Source of the DNA: Deltaproteobacteria bacterium
GTDB lineage: Bacteria > Desulfobacterota > Binatia > UTPRO1
Reading direction: 5' to 3'
DNA: 50,376 nt
Assembly: GCA_029262315.1 (NCBI GenBank)
Contig: JAJCZP010000145.1
Span: 1 to 50,376 of the forward strand
The notes beneath the pieces are model-generated. The model saw only the letters and a program-made list of their open reading frames with translations, was not told the origin of the DNA and ran no database searches. Numbering within the stretch: position 1 is the first letter of the stretch; every line of letters starts with the position of its first letter. Shown one piece after another: positions 1-7,828 of this stretch. A program made the translations under genes and the position numbers.

Positions 1-28
1 CGTGACGCACCGCGCGCGGTGCGTCACG
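1..28. repeat. 28-bp perfect palindrome at the window edge
   Basis: Positions 1-14 are the exact reverse complement of 15-28, with no spacer and no mismatch (CGTGACGCACCGCG is one arm). It lies inside the C-terminal part of the BatB-like reading frame, so it is not an ordinary intergenic terminator. Chance is a poor explanation for 14 paired bases. It may be a real coding-sequence palindrome or an inverted-repeat artefact if a contig begins here. Confidence 0.85.
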
Positions 29-904
29 CGGATCCGTGGCGTTCTCGAGCGTGCTCTCGAGGAGATAGTGTCCGGCTTTGCGGAGCCGGTGCGGCACGGC
101 GACGACGCTGATCCCCGGTGCCAGCTCGATCGCATCGTTGACGATCGGCCGACCGTTGGCCGAGACGCGCAGCACCATCGGCATGGGTGCGGTGGCGCGA
201 CTCTCCAACACCAACTCGATCGGTATCGTGGAGTGCTCGGGCACGAACGTTGGTGCGAGCAGGCGCCGAATGCGTCCCGGGGGTAACGCGCTTCGTGGTG
301 GCACGATGGGGAATACTGGGACGCGCGGCTGGGTGAGCGCCGCCTCTGCCATGAGGCTCCCCTGGGTCTGGTTGCCGTCCGTGAAGAGGAGCAGGGCGGA
401 TTGCTTGCCCGCGGGGCAAAGGGCGGCGGCAGTGGCAAGGGCGGCGGCGATGTCCGTGTTGCCGTGATCGAGTCCCGTCGAGTCCTTCGACGCGGAGGGC
501 ATCGGAGGAATGAGTGTCTCTACGCTTCGGAGTTGTCGGGTCGGCCGATGGACGACCTGCGCACGTGACGCGAATGCGACCGCGCCGATGACGTCGTTCG
601 GTCCGAGCGCGTCGAGGACGCCTTCGAGGTAGTCAGCGGCCGTCTCTGCGGCGGCGTCGTGTACGCTTGCCGACACGTCGATGGCCGCGATGACGCAGCT
701 CCCGACCTCGGGGGTCGGTCGCGAGACGAAGAGACCGGCCAGCGTTAGCACCAACGCGGTGCTGCCGAGGGTTCGGCAGAGCGCGGCGGCCATCGTTACA
801 CGGCTCGCGCGCGCCCCGAGGAGGAAGAATGGCAGCACGGCGAGGCCCACCAGCATCCACGGCCACGTGAGATGGACCGTGCCGAGGCCGAAGGGAAGAC
901 TCAT
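1..904 (-). CDS. BatB-like VWA membrane protein (3' end cut by window edge)
   Basis: This reading frame stays open from ATG at 904 down to position 1, so about 300 residues are visible and the C-terminus is missing. Two hydrophobic helices (residues about 14-30 and 45-61) precede a von Willebrand factor A domain that opens with D76-V-S78-A-S80, the DxSxS metal-ion-dependent adhesion site. Later segments read LLLFTDGNQTQG, typical of a VWA fold. The start overlaps the stop of the upstream BatA-like gene (ATGA), so the two are translationally coupled. In MoxR/Bat clusters such proteins are inner-membrane partners of the MoxR ATPase; the exact job here is unknown. The far C-terminal part (1-30) carries a perfect palindrome. 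Confidence 0.85.
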   Translation of the reverse strand, partial: MSLPFGLGTVHLTWPWMLVGLAVLPFFLLGARASRVTMAAALCRTLGSTALVLTLAGLFVSRPTPEVGSCVIAAIDVSASVHDAAAETAADYLEGVLDALGPNDVIGAVAFASRAQVVHRPTRQLRSVETLIPPMPSASKDSTGLDHGNTDIAAALATAAALCPAGKQSALLLFTDGNQTQGSLMAEAALTQPRVPVFPIVPPRSALPPGRIRRLLAPTFVPEHSTIPIELVLESRATAPMPMVLRVSANGRPIVNDAIELAPGISVVAVPHRLRKAGHYLLESTLENATDPRDAPRAVRH

Positions 905-2763
905 GCTTCGCCCCCGAGCCGGCGCCAGGTTGCCCACTCGGCGATGAGAAAGCCGGCCCCGAGTAGGTACAGCCACCATCCGACCTCGCGCGGCTTTGCC
1001 GGGGCACGTGCCGGCGCCATCGGGCTTTCCGCGAGCTGGATCGTGGTTTGGTGCCGGCCGATATCGGATTCGCGATCGTCGAGAAAGTTGGCGAGGACCC
1101 GTCGCGCTCCGCCGGCTGGGCCGACACGGTATACGCCGGCGCGGCGCGCCAGGAAGACGGGTGGATCCCCGATCACGAGCAGGCCGGTGCCTTGATCAGG
1201 TCCGGCCACGGGCGCCCGGGGGCCTGGGCCCGCGAGGGCGGCGACGCCCGTCTCGATAACGCGCGGCGCGCCGTCGTAGGGCTCGGTGAGCCAGCGGAGC
1301 ACGTTCAGGGTGAGCATCAGCAACGGCAACCGGTCTGAGGAGGCTAGCGGGCCGGCAAGATCCCCGGCGAGGCAGGCCAGCCGCCGGCTGCCTCGTTCCC
1401 CGGCGATCAGGAACGGAAACGATTGCCCGTTCGCGGCGGCGTGGATGATCGCTGATCCCCATGTCGGGGTGCCGAGCTGACTCGTGCGCTCGGTGACGAT
1501 CGCTTGCAGATCGCGCAGTCCCGACAGCGTTGGATGGTCGACCCAGTCGATGACCGCGGCTTCGCCGATGATCTCGGCACTTGGGCACACCGCGCTACCG
1601 GGCGGCGGTGCGACGTAGAGTGCGTTCACGGCAGGCGGAACGCGTGTCGGAACGAAGCCATCGAAGAGCGCGACTCGACGACCGGCGGGCTCGCCACGCT
1701 CGTACTCCTCGCGACTCATGATCTCCACTTTGCTGCCGACGATCGCGGCGACGACCTCGGCGAACGTAGCCGTGAGCGTGCGCGAGTCGCTGACGAGCAA
1801 CAAATCGAGTGGTGCGCCTCGCGAGACCCAAGCGACGGCTCGGTTGTCGACGGCGAGGGCGTCTTTCGCGTCGAGCTCGAGCACCAGGACGCCGTCGCGG
1901 GGCGGGTCGACGAGAGTGACGTGCTCGGCGGCGTGCGGCTCCAGCGTCAATGTGTGCCAGCCCCAGGCCTCTCCGTCGATGTGCGCGCCGAGCACGACCC
2001 GGTGTGATCGAGCGGCGTAGTTGCGGACGACGACGGTCGCCGATGTGGGTGCGGCATCGCGAAAGGGCGGCACGTCGATAGTCACGCTGGCGATGGCTAC
2101 GTTGTCGTCCGTAGTCCCTATCTGCACGTAGTCGACGGAGGCGAGCGCGTCTGGGGCCATGCCGGTCTCTTCCAGTGGGACGTCGGTGAGAACGACGACC
2201 CGAGTCGCCGGACGGGCTTCGGCTTCCGACAGCGCGAGTGTCAGTGCCGGCGTCAGATTCGTCGGTGTGTCCAGAGGCCCTATGGTCTCGAGGCGTCGTC
2301 GCACGCGTGTGTGATCGCTCGTCCATCGTTCGAGGATGTGGGTGTGATTGTCCGCAGTGACGACCATGACGCTGTCGTTCGGCGTGAGCGTGCCCAGCGC
2401 GTCAGCGGCCCGCTGGCGCGCGATCTCGAACCTGGTACCGCCGCGCTCGCGCGTCTGCATGCTGGCGGAGACGTCGAGCACGAGGAGAAGCGAGCGGGTG
2501 TCGAGCGGGGCCGCCTCGCGCTCGACGTACGGTCGGACCAGTCCGGCGATGAGCATCGCGGCGGCGGCGAGGCGCAACCAGAAGAGCGCGGTGGGTCGGA
2601 AGCGGCGGCGCTCGGGTGGCGCACTCGGGAGTCGTGCCCACAGAAACAGGGTCGTGACGGGGATGGTGCGCCGGGGACGCTGCCATAAATGAAGCGCCAT
2701 CAACGCGACCAAGAGGGCGAGGGCGATCGCGCCCGCCGGGTTCAGAAGGCCGAACGCACTCAT
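901..2763 (-). CDS. BatA-like VWA domain membrane protein
   Basis: A 620-residue protein with the N-terminal double-transmembrane layout of the BatA family: helices at about 9-27 and 59-77, followed by a VWA domain with the MIDAS motif D97-V-S99-A-S101. A long beta-rich, non-catalytic middle follows, and a last hydrophobic helix sits near residues 596-612 before a short basic tail. It is fourth in a run of five same-strand genes. Its start overlaps the DUF58 gene stop by 4 nt and its stop overlaps the next start by 4 nt. Family knowledge: Bat proteins work with MoxR AAA ATPases in envelope stress tolerance or in maturing periplasmic complexes. Which complex is served here cannot be read from the sequence. 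Confidence 0.88.
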   Translation of the reverse strand: MSAFGLLNPAGAIALALLVALMALHLWQRPRRTIPVTTLFLWARLPSAPPERRRFRPTALFWLRLAAAAMLIAGLVRPYVEREAAPLDTRSLLLVLDVSASMQTRERGGTRFEIARQRAADALGTLTPNDSVMVVTADNHTHILERWTSDHTRVRRRLETIGPLDTPTNLTPALTLALSEAEARPATRVVVLTDVPLEETGMAPDALASVDYVQIGTTDDNVAIASVTIDVPPFRDAAPTSATVVVRNYAARSHRVVLGAHIDGEAWGWHTLTLEPHAAEHVTLVDPPRDGVLVLELDAKDALAVDNRAVAWVSRGAPLDLLLVSDSRTLTATFAEVVAAIVGSKVEIMSREEYERGEPAGRRVALFDGFVPTRVPPAVNALYVAPPPGSAVCPSAEIIGEAAVIDWVDHPTLSGLRDLQAIVTERTSQLGTPTWGSAIIHAAANGQSFPFLIAGERGSRRLACLAGDLAGPLASSDRLPLLMLTLNVLRWLTEPYDGAPRVIETGVAALAGPGPRAPVAGPDQGTGLLVIGDPPVFLARRAGVYRVGPAGGARRVLANFLDDRESDIGRHQTTIQLAESPMAPARAPAKPREVGWWLYLLGAGFLIAEWATWRRLGGEA

Positions 2764-3665
2764 CGACGTCGTACCATGCCGAGGCGCGCGAGATCCCCGG
2801 TTACGATGTCGGCGACGGCGACATCGGAGGTGGCTCGAACATAGCCGGCACCGGCGCTCGTGGCGAGGTCGGAGACCGCTGCGAAATGCTCTGCGAGCTG
2901 GGTCTCGTACTGCGCCACTGTCGCGGCGGTGAGTTGTACGGCGTGGGTGGCTCCCGACTCGACGTCACGCAGTACTCCACTGGCGAAGTCGCGGGTCGGG
3001 TCGAGTTCCCCCGGGCCGACGATTTGGACGAGGTGTACTTCATGTTTGACGGAGCGGAGCGCGGTCACCCCGGGTGCGAGCGCGGCGACTTCGGTCATGA
3101 AGTCGGAGAGCACCACGACGACGCCTGGGGCGCTCCGACCCCCAGCGTAGTCGACGAGCACGGATCCTAGGTCGAGCGCGCCCTCTGCCGTGGCCTCGGC
3201 AAGGAATCTTGCCAGCTCGACGGCGCCAGGCCGCTGGCGAAACACCGGTGACGCGTGGGCGCCCCGCGTCGTGAGCAGGACCACCTGCACGGCGTCGTTG
3301 GACGACAGCCCGAGATACCCGATCGCCATGGCGAGCTCGACCGCGAGTTCGTGCTTGCGATCGGGGGCGGGGAGACTCATCGAGGCGCTGCAGTCGATGA
3401 GGAGATGAATCGGAACTTCCCGCTCTGCCGTGAAACGGCGGACCAGAAGCGTGTCGAGACGTCCGAGCGCGTTCCAATCCAGATGGCGCACGTCGTCGCC
3501 GGGTGTGTAGCTCGCGTAGGATTCCACTTCAGTGCCGCTCGCCTGGGGTCGTCCCGGAAAGCGTCGATCGCCGGGTCGATCGCCCATGCCGCGGCGTACG
3601 TGTAGCGCCAGCCTGTCGTAGTGCCGGAGGACGTCGAGATCGAGCAGCTCCTCCAATCGCGACAT
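2760..3665 (-). CDS. DUF58 domain protein (MoxR partner)
   Basis: 301 residues. The DUF58 hallmark is present: Y53-T-P-G-D-D-V-R-H-L-D-W64, followed by LGRLDTLLVRRF, and then a VWA-like strand ending D91-C-S93-A-S95. No transmembrane segment is evident, so it is probably a cytosolic or peripheral partner of the MoxR ATPase encoded 14 nt upstream. Its stop overlaps the BatA-like start (positions 2760-2763). DUF58 proteins almost always sit beside MoxR and Bat genes, as here. Biochemical function is not established for the family. Confidence 0.92.
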   Translation of the reverse strand: MSRLEELLDLDVLRHYDRLALHVRRGMGDRPGDRRFPGRPQASGTEVESYASYTPGDDVRHLDWNALGRLDTLLVRRFTAEREVPIHLLIDCSASMSLPAPDRKHELAVELAMAIGYLGLSSNDAVQVVLLTTRGAHASPVFRQRPGAVELARFLAEATAEGALDLGSVLVDYAGGRSAPGVVVVLSDFMTEVAALAPGVTALRSVKHEVHLVQIVGPGELDPTRDFASGVLRDVESGATHAVQLTAATVAQYETQLAEHFAAVSDLATSAGAGYVRATSDVAVADIVTGDLARLGMVRRR

Positions 3666-3679
3666 GCTCGGATCTCGGG

Positions 3680-4708
3680 CTAGGTCCGGAACCGGCGCGC
3701 GGCGTGCAGAACGTGCTCGACGACGCGTTCGGCGTTCACGCCCGCGGCGCCGGCCGCGAAGCTCATCACCAGACGGTGCCCGAGTGCGGCGGTGGCGAAT
3801 TGGTCGACGTCCTCATACGTGACGTGGGGGCGCTCACCGAGTAGCGCGGCTACCTTGGCACCGAGCAGCAAGGCTTGGCCGCCGCGGGGACTCGCGCCGT
3901 AGGTGACATGACGGGCGACCTCGGGATCGAGCTCTCCCGTGGCATCGTCATCGGCGCCCGCGGTGAGTCGGATCATCCCCGCGACGTAGCGCTCGATATG
4001 TGGGGCGACGAGCACCTGGCGGACGAGCCGCTGTAGGCTCTCGACGCGCGCCGGGGCGATTTCCGGGTCGAATACGGGTTCCGGTGTGGGCATCTCGGCG
4101 GCCGTCGTCGTCGCCAGGATCCGTTCGAGCTCCTCCTGCGACGGCGATGCCAGCCGCACTTTGAAGAGGAAGCGATCCAGTTCCGCTTCCGGCAGCTGGT
4201 AGGTGCCCTCCATCTCGATTGGATTCAACGTGGCGAGGACGAAGAACGGCGGCGCCAACGCGTGGGTGGTGCCCGCCAGTGTCACCTGGTGTTCCGCCAT
4301 GGCCTCCAGGAGTGCCGATTGCGTCTTCGGCGTGGCACGGTTGATCTCGTCGGCGAGGACGACATGGGCGAACAGCGGTCCCGGGACGAACACGTACTCC
4401 CGTCTTCCATCAGCGTGTTCATTGATGATTCGGGTTCCCGTGATATCGGCGGGCATGAGGTCGACCGTGAACTGCACGCGGTTGAAGCTCAGTCCGAGCG
4501 CCTGCGCGAGCGAGCGCACGATCAGGGTCTTGCCGAGGCCGGGTACGCCCTCGATCAGCACGTGGCCTCCGGCAAAGAACGCGGTCAGGATGAGATCCAG
4601 GACGCGCTCGTGGCCGATCACGACCTTTCCGACCTCACGGCGCACCGCGGCGAAGGCTTCCCGGAAGTCGCCGATCGCGTCAGTCGCGATGCGTGCGTCG
4701 GTCGTCAC
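3680..4708 (-). CDS. MoxR-family AAA+ ATPase
   Basis: 342 residues, the normal length for the family. Walker A is GVPGLGKT (54-61), Walker B is VVLADE (116-121), and the MoxR signature ATLNPIEMEGTYQLPEA (159-175) includes sensor-1 Asn162 and is followed by ELDRF with the Arg finger region. The start is GTG at 4708, overlapping the stop of the upstream DUF4175-like gene (GTGA). MoxR ATPases act as chaperone-like remodelling enzymes for metal-cofactor or VWA-protein complexes at the inner membrane. The DUF58 and two Bat genes that follow are the standard partners. Confidence 0.95.
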   Translation of the reverse strand: MTTDARIATDAIGDFREAFAAVRREVGKVVIGHERVLDLILTAFFAGGHVLIEGVPGLGKTLIVRSLAQALGLSFNRVQFTVDLMPADITGTRIINEHADGRREYVFVPGPLFAHVVLADEINRATPKTQSALLEAMAEHQVTLAGTTHALAPPFFVLATLNPIEMEGTYQLPEAELDRFLFKVRLASPSQEELERILATTTAAEMPTPEPVFDPEIAPARVESLQRLVRQVLVAPHIERYVAGMIRLTAGADDDATGELDPEVARHVTYGASPRGGQALLLGAKVAALLGERPHVTYEDVDQFATAALGHRLVMSFAAGAAGVNAERVVEHVLHAARRFRT

Positions 4709-5946
4709 TCCAGACCCTCGGCGTTCCGGTGGGCGAACACCTGACGGACGATCGGTTCGTACGCACGCGGGATCGCCATCTCGTGTGCGAGCTCGTCGCC
4801 TCGGTCGCTGATGGCGAGCCGCGGTCGTTGATCTGGCGCGCGGGGTGGGCTGCCGTCTCCCGGTTGTCCCAGTCGGTGTTGCAGTCGCATGCGTGTGACC
4901 AGTCCGAGTTCGAAACGCGGGTGCGAGGCGAGATCCGGGGGTGCCGCCGCCCCGTACAACTCAGGGCTGGTGCCGGAACCTGCGCCAGCACCAGCGCCCG
5001 ACCTTCCTGCGCGCCGGGACGCGTCGTTCCGCTGCTCGAGGGCGTGACGCAGCGGGCGCTCTTGCGGCGGTGTGGCCTCCGCGTCGGCGTCGCTGCGACT
5101 GCGATTCAGCGGGCGAGGATTCGGTCGTGCGCGGTCTGCCAATTGCCAGGGCCCTTCGCTGTCGTCCGTCTGGTCTGATTCGTCCCGTGAGGCACGCCCC
5201 GCCGCTCGCTGCCGGCTGCGATGCTTCTCCAGCATGGCTTCGCGCGCTCGATCCCAGGCGCTCCCCCAGACGCTTTGTCGGATTCTCTCCTGGATGTCGG
5301 CGGGGATGGCCGCGAGTCGTGACCGTTCTGTGATGTCAGGATCCACGGTGTTACCGCCTCCCGCACTGGCATCCGTGCCGGCGTCGGGGTGTGCGATTGC
5401 GTTGGGGGTGGCGAGCTCGGGAACGCGAGGATGGAGAACGGGAGTCAGCGTGAGCGCCGCGAGGAGCGTGGATGTCGTCACCAGCGCTACCGCAAGCGCG
5501 ACGCGCGGAACTCTCCGGGGTACGACGTGCTCCGGTTCCCATGATGGCAATGCCCGTTCGTTCTCGGCGCGAAGCAGTGGCAGGAAAAAGTGGGAGCCAG
5601 ATCGCACGCCGCGGGCGTGGAGCTCGATGAGAGAGCGTAGCCGTCCGCCGAGGGCCGTTCGGCTTTCGATCCAGGCGACCGCGCGCTCCCGGCGCAGCCA
5701 TCTCGTCTCACGCACCAGCAGTAGTGTCGTGACCGCGAAGGCTGCGACGGTACTCCAGGCGATCGCGGCGAACAGCCGCGTGCTGCCGAACAGCGCCGTC
5801 AAGAGCAGCAGGGTGGCTCCGGCCAGGGCAGCCGCGACGAAGATGTACACCGTACGCTGCAACTCGCAGAGATTGTGGGCGCGCCGTATGTGATCGACGC
5901 GCTGCACAAGCGAGTCGATCCAGCGAGTGCTCGTCGGTGTCGGCAT
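4705..5946 (-). CDS. DUF4175-like membrane protein, first gene of the MoxR-Bat operon
   Basis: 413 residues. Three hydrophobic helices are visible at about 34-53, 57-78 and 149-169; between the last two is a basic cytoplasmic-looking stretch. The C-terminal half (about 230-340) is low-complexity, rich in Arg, Asp, Gln and Gly-Ala. The layout, and its place at the head of a MoxR-DUF58-Bat cluster, match the DUF4175-type proteins often found there, but I see no catalytic motif and the family call is tentative. ATG at 5946 lies 18 nt downstream of a good -10 box, and no Shine-Dalgarno is obvious. Confidence 0.75.
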   Translation of the reverse strand: MPTPTSTRWIDSLVQRVDHIRRAHNLCELQRTVYIFVAAALAGATLLLLTALFGSTRLFAAIAWSTVAAFAVTTLLLVRETRWLRRERAVAWIESRTALGGRLRSLIELHARGVRSGSHFFLPLLRAENERALPSWEPEHVVPRRVPRVALAVALVTTSTLLAALTLTPVLHPRVPELATPNAIAHPDAGTDASAGGGNTVDPDITERSRLAAIPADIQERIRQSVWGSAWDRAREAMLEKHRSRQRAAGRASRDESDQTDDSEGPWQLADRARPNPRPLNRSRSDADAEATPPQERPLRHALEQRNDASRRAGRSGAGAGAGSGTSPELYGAAAPPDLASHPRFELGLVTRMRLQHRLGQPGDGSPPRAPDQRPRLAISDRGDELAHEMAIPRAYEPIVRQVFAHRNAEGLE

Positions 5947-5964
5947 GGCGTCGCCGCGGTACTG

Positions 5965-5993
5965 ACGATAGTGAACGCTCCGGCTGGGGTCAA
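5965..5993 (-). promoter_or_regulatory. Sigma70-like promoter of the MoxR-Bat operon
   Basis: Read on the minus strand: TTGACC (5993-5988), a 17-bp spacer, then TATCGT (5970-5965). Predicted transcription start is near 5958, about 12 nt before the ATG at 5946. It is the only promoter-like signal upstream of the five overlapping genes. Confidence 0.6.
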
Positions 5994-6014
5994 TTGATTT
6001 CGCCCCCGTGCGCG

Positions 6015-6031
6015 CGGCCGCGGAGCGGCCG
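6015..6031. other. GC-rich stem-loop in the gap behind trmJ
   Basis: CGGCCGC (6015-6021) and GCGGCCG (6025-6031) pair perfectly around a 3-nt loop. It lies in the 284-bp gap (5947-6230) between the MoxR operon promoter and the trmJ stop codon, and could help terminate nth-trmJ transcription. There is no T-tract. Confidence 0.45.
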
Positions 6032-6058
6032 TGCTCCGATGGGCGTCGCCACGCGAAG

Positions 6059-6182
6059 CGCGGTTCGCGTGGCTCCCGCTGGCTAGAGCAATGGGGCGGG
6101 TTGGGGTTGCGGTGGGCTGGCGCGGTTCGCGTGGCTCCCGCTGGCTAGGGCAATGGGGCGGGTTTAGTTTGCGGTGGGCTGG
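6059..6182. repeat. Tandem 62-bp direct repeat, two copies
   Basis: Copy 1 is 6059-6120 and copy 2 is 6121-6182. They abut directly and differ at only four or so positions (AGAGCA versus AGGGCA, and TTGGGGTTG versus TTTAGTTTG). G-rich pieces of the unit recur in degraded form up to about 6235. It lies between the trmJ stop and the MoxR operon promoter. A small open frame across it (6031-6234) has Trp- and Gly-rich low-complexity content and is not convincing as a gene. Confidence 0.88.
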
Positions 6183-6230
6183 CTGGGGCGCGTGGGTGGA
6201 GCGATGGGACTGGCTGGGGCTGGATTGGTG

Positions 6231-6959
6231 CTAGGGTTTGCGGTGTTGGGTTGCGGACCAGGACATTTGGCGGGCTATGCCTAGGAATATCTGTACTTCG
6301 TCGTCGTCGAGGGGGGCTCGTCCTAGGGTGCGGCGGAGCTTGCGCATCATGCCGGCTGCGGTGTCGGGTTGGAGGAACCCGACGGCGAGCAGCGCGGCTT
6401 CGAGCTTCTCGTACATGAGTTCGTGACGCGCTCCGGTGGCGAGAGCGCGTGTCGGCGTTGGGGCGGCGGCGTCGGCCGCCAGGAAGATTTCGTACGCGCA
6501 CAGCAGCACCGACTGTGCGAGGTTCAGCGAGCCGTACCCAGGGTCGGTCGGAATCGTGATGAAGCTTTGGCAATGGGCGAGTTCGACGTTCGATAGGCCG
6601 CGGTCTTCCGGACCGAAGACGAGCGCAACCTCATTCGTTGCGGCGGCGGCGACGATCTCCGCGGCAACATCGCGCGGAGGACGGCCGCCGTCGCGTTGCG
6701 ACGTGGCACGACCACTGGTGCCGACGACGAGGTGCGCGTCCGCGACCGCTGCTGGCAGATCCGTGGCGGTCTGCCGTGCCTTCAGGACGTCGCGCGCATG
6801 GACGGCCATGGTGGTCGCGCGCGCTTCGTCGAGCGGCGGGGCCGCTGCGAGGATGAGCCTCGTGAGGCCCATGTTCTTCATGGCGCGTGCCGTCGCTCCG
6901 ACGTTGCCAGCGTCGCGCGGTTCGACCAGGACGATCCGGATCCGGTCGAGGGGACTCAC
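6231..6959 (-). CDS. trmJ: tRNA (cytidine/uridine-2'-O-)methyltransferase TrmJ-like
   Basis: 242 residues, close to the usual TrmJ length. SPOUT-fold RNA 2'-O-methyltransferase motifs are clear: motif 1 around VEPRDAGNVGATARAMKNMG (12-31), motif 2 FGPEDRGLSN (115-124) and motif 3 GSLNLAQSV (143-151), which together form the knotted SAM site. The family methylates the 2'-OH of residue 32 in tRNA anticodon loops. The start is GTG at 6959. It lies 38 bp behind nth on the same strand and is probably cotranscribed with it. Related TrmH-family 23S rRNA methyltransferases are the alternative, but the motif order favours TrmJ. Confidence 0.9.
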   Translation of the reverse strand: MSPLDRIRIVLVEPRDAGNVGATARAMKNMGLTRLILAAAPPLDEARATTMAVHARDVLKARQTATDLPAAVADAHLVVGTSGRATSQRDGGRPPRDVAAEIVAAAATNEVALVFGPEDRGLSNVELAHCQSFITIPTDPGYGSLNLAQSVLLCAYEIFLAADAAAPTPTRALATGARHELMYEKLEAALLAVGFLQPDTAAGMMRKLRRTLGRAPLDDDEVQIFLGIARQMSWSATQHRKP

Positions 6960-6997
6960 GCCGCGAACGTTAGCATGGGTGCAGCGATCGCTGAAGG

Positions 6998-7696
6998 TCA
7001 GCGTGTGGTGCCGACGTTCCGACGGGGGCAGTAGGCGTCGATGGGGCAGCGACTGCAGTGTGGCGAGATCGGGCGACAGAGATGCTGGCCGAAGGCGACC
7101 AAGAGATCGTTGATCTCAATCCAATGCTCGGCCGGAAGCTTCTTCCGGAGCGCCATCTCGGTGTCGTTCGGGGCTTGGGTTCGTACGTAGCCCCAGCGAT
7201 TCGTGATGCGGTGGACGTGCGTGTCGACGCAGATGCCCTGGGTGCGGAATCCGAGTGTCAGGACCAGGTTGGCAGTCTTGCGTCCGACGCCCTGCAACGT
7301 CAGCAGCGCGTCGAGATCGCACGGCACCTTTCCCTCCCAGCGCTCGATGAGATCGTGGCAGATCGAGAGGATGGAGGCGGCCTTCGTGCGGTAGAAACCC
7401 ACCGGGTAGATCAGCTTGGCGATGGTCGTCGCCCGCAGGCGCAGCATCGCTTCCGGTGTGGACGCGCGGGCGAAGAGGCGGCGCGACGCGTCCGCGGTCG
7501 TCTCGTCCTGCGTTCGGAGGCTGAGCACGGTGGCGATCAACACCCGGAAGGGGTCGGTGTAGTGTTCGGCGATGAGGGTCACGGAGGGGACGGTCCAGCC
7601 CGCGGCCGCGCCGCGTAGAATGTCCATCACCGCGCCGATCTCGTTCGCCGCCAGGGCGCGCCGGCGTGGTTTCACGGTGCGGGCGGTGGTCGTCAC
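6998..7696 (-). CDS. nth: Endonuclease III, base-excision DNA glycosylase/AP lyase
   Basis: 232 residues. The helix-hairpin-helix LQGVGRKTANLV carries catalytic Lys140, and VDTHVHR carries the conserved Asp158. The C-terminal 4Fe-4S loop has the spacing Cys207-x6-Cys214-x2-Cys217-x5-Cys223. It removes oxidised pyrimidines and cleaves the resulting abasic sites. The start is GTG at 7696; no Shine-Dalgarno precedes it and a -10-like box sits 8 nt away. It probably leads a two-gene transcript with trmJ. Confidence 0.95.
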   Translation of the reverse strand: MTTTARTVKPRRRALAANEIGAVMDILRGAAAGWTVPSVTLIAEHYTDPFRVLIATVLSLRTQDETTADASRRLFARASTPEAMLRLRATTIAKLIYPVGFYRTKAASILSICHDLIERWEGKVPCDLDALLTLQGVGRKTANLVLTLGFRTQGICVDTHVHRITNRWGYVRTQAPNDTEMALRKKLPAEHWIEINDLLVAFGQHLCRPISPHCSRCPIDAYCPRRNVGTTR

Positions 7697-7704
7697 GGCG
7701 CTCG

Positions 7705-7733
7705 GTTATGCCGGGCCTGAGGCCGATCCTCAA
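7705..7733 (-). promoter_or_regulatory. Promoter abutting the nth start codon (leaderless candidate)
   Basis: On the minus strand: TTGAGG (7733-7728), a 17-bp spacer, CATAAC (7710-7705), then only 8 nt before the GTG at 7696. The expected transcription start falls within 1-3 nt of the start codon. Confidence 0.5.
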
Positions 7734-7828
7734 TCGCGAGTTCGGTTATGCGGGGTCGTGCGGTGGCCCCGACCCACGCGAGCGCCGCATTGCGTCACTT
7801 CGGGGGATTGCCTAAGCCGACCCCTACC

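Noticed and set aside
6031-6234. Short Trp/Gly-rich open frame over the tandem repeat
   Set aside because: It arises from the repeat itself, has no ribosome-binding site and no homology-like features.
7748-7828. 27-residue N-terminal extension of the MFS transporter from ATG 7748
   Set aside because: The extension has no membrane or targeting character, and the GTG at 7829 sits just before helix 1; it is kept only as an alternative start.
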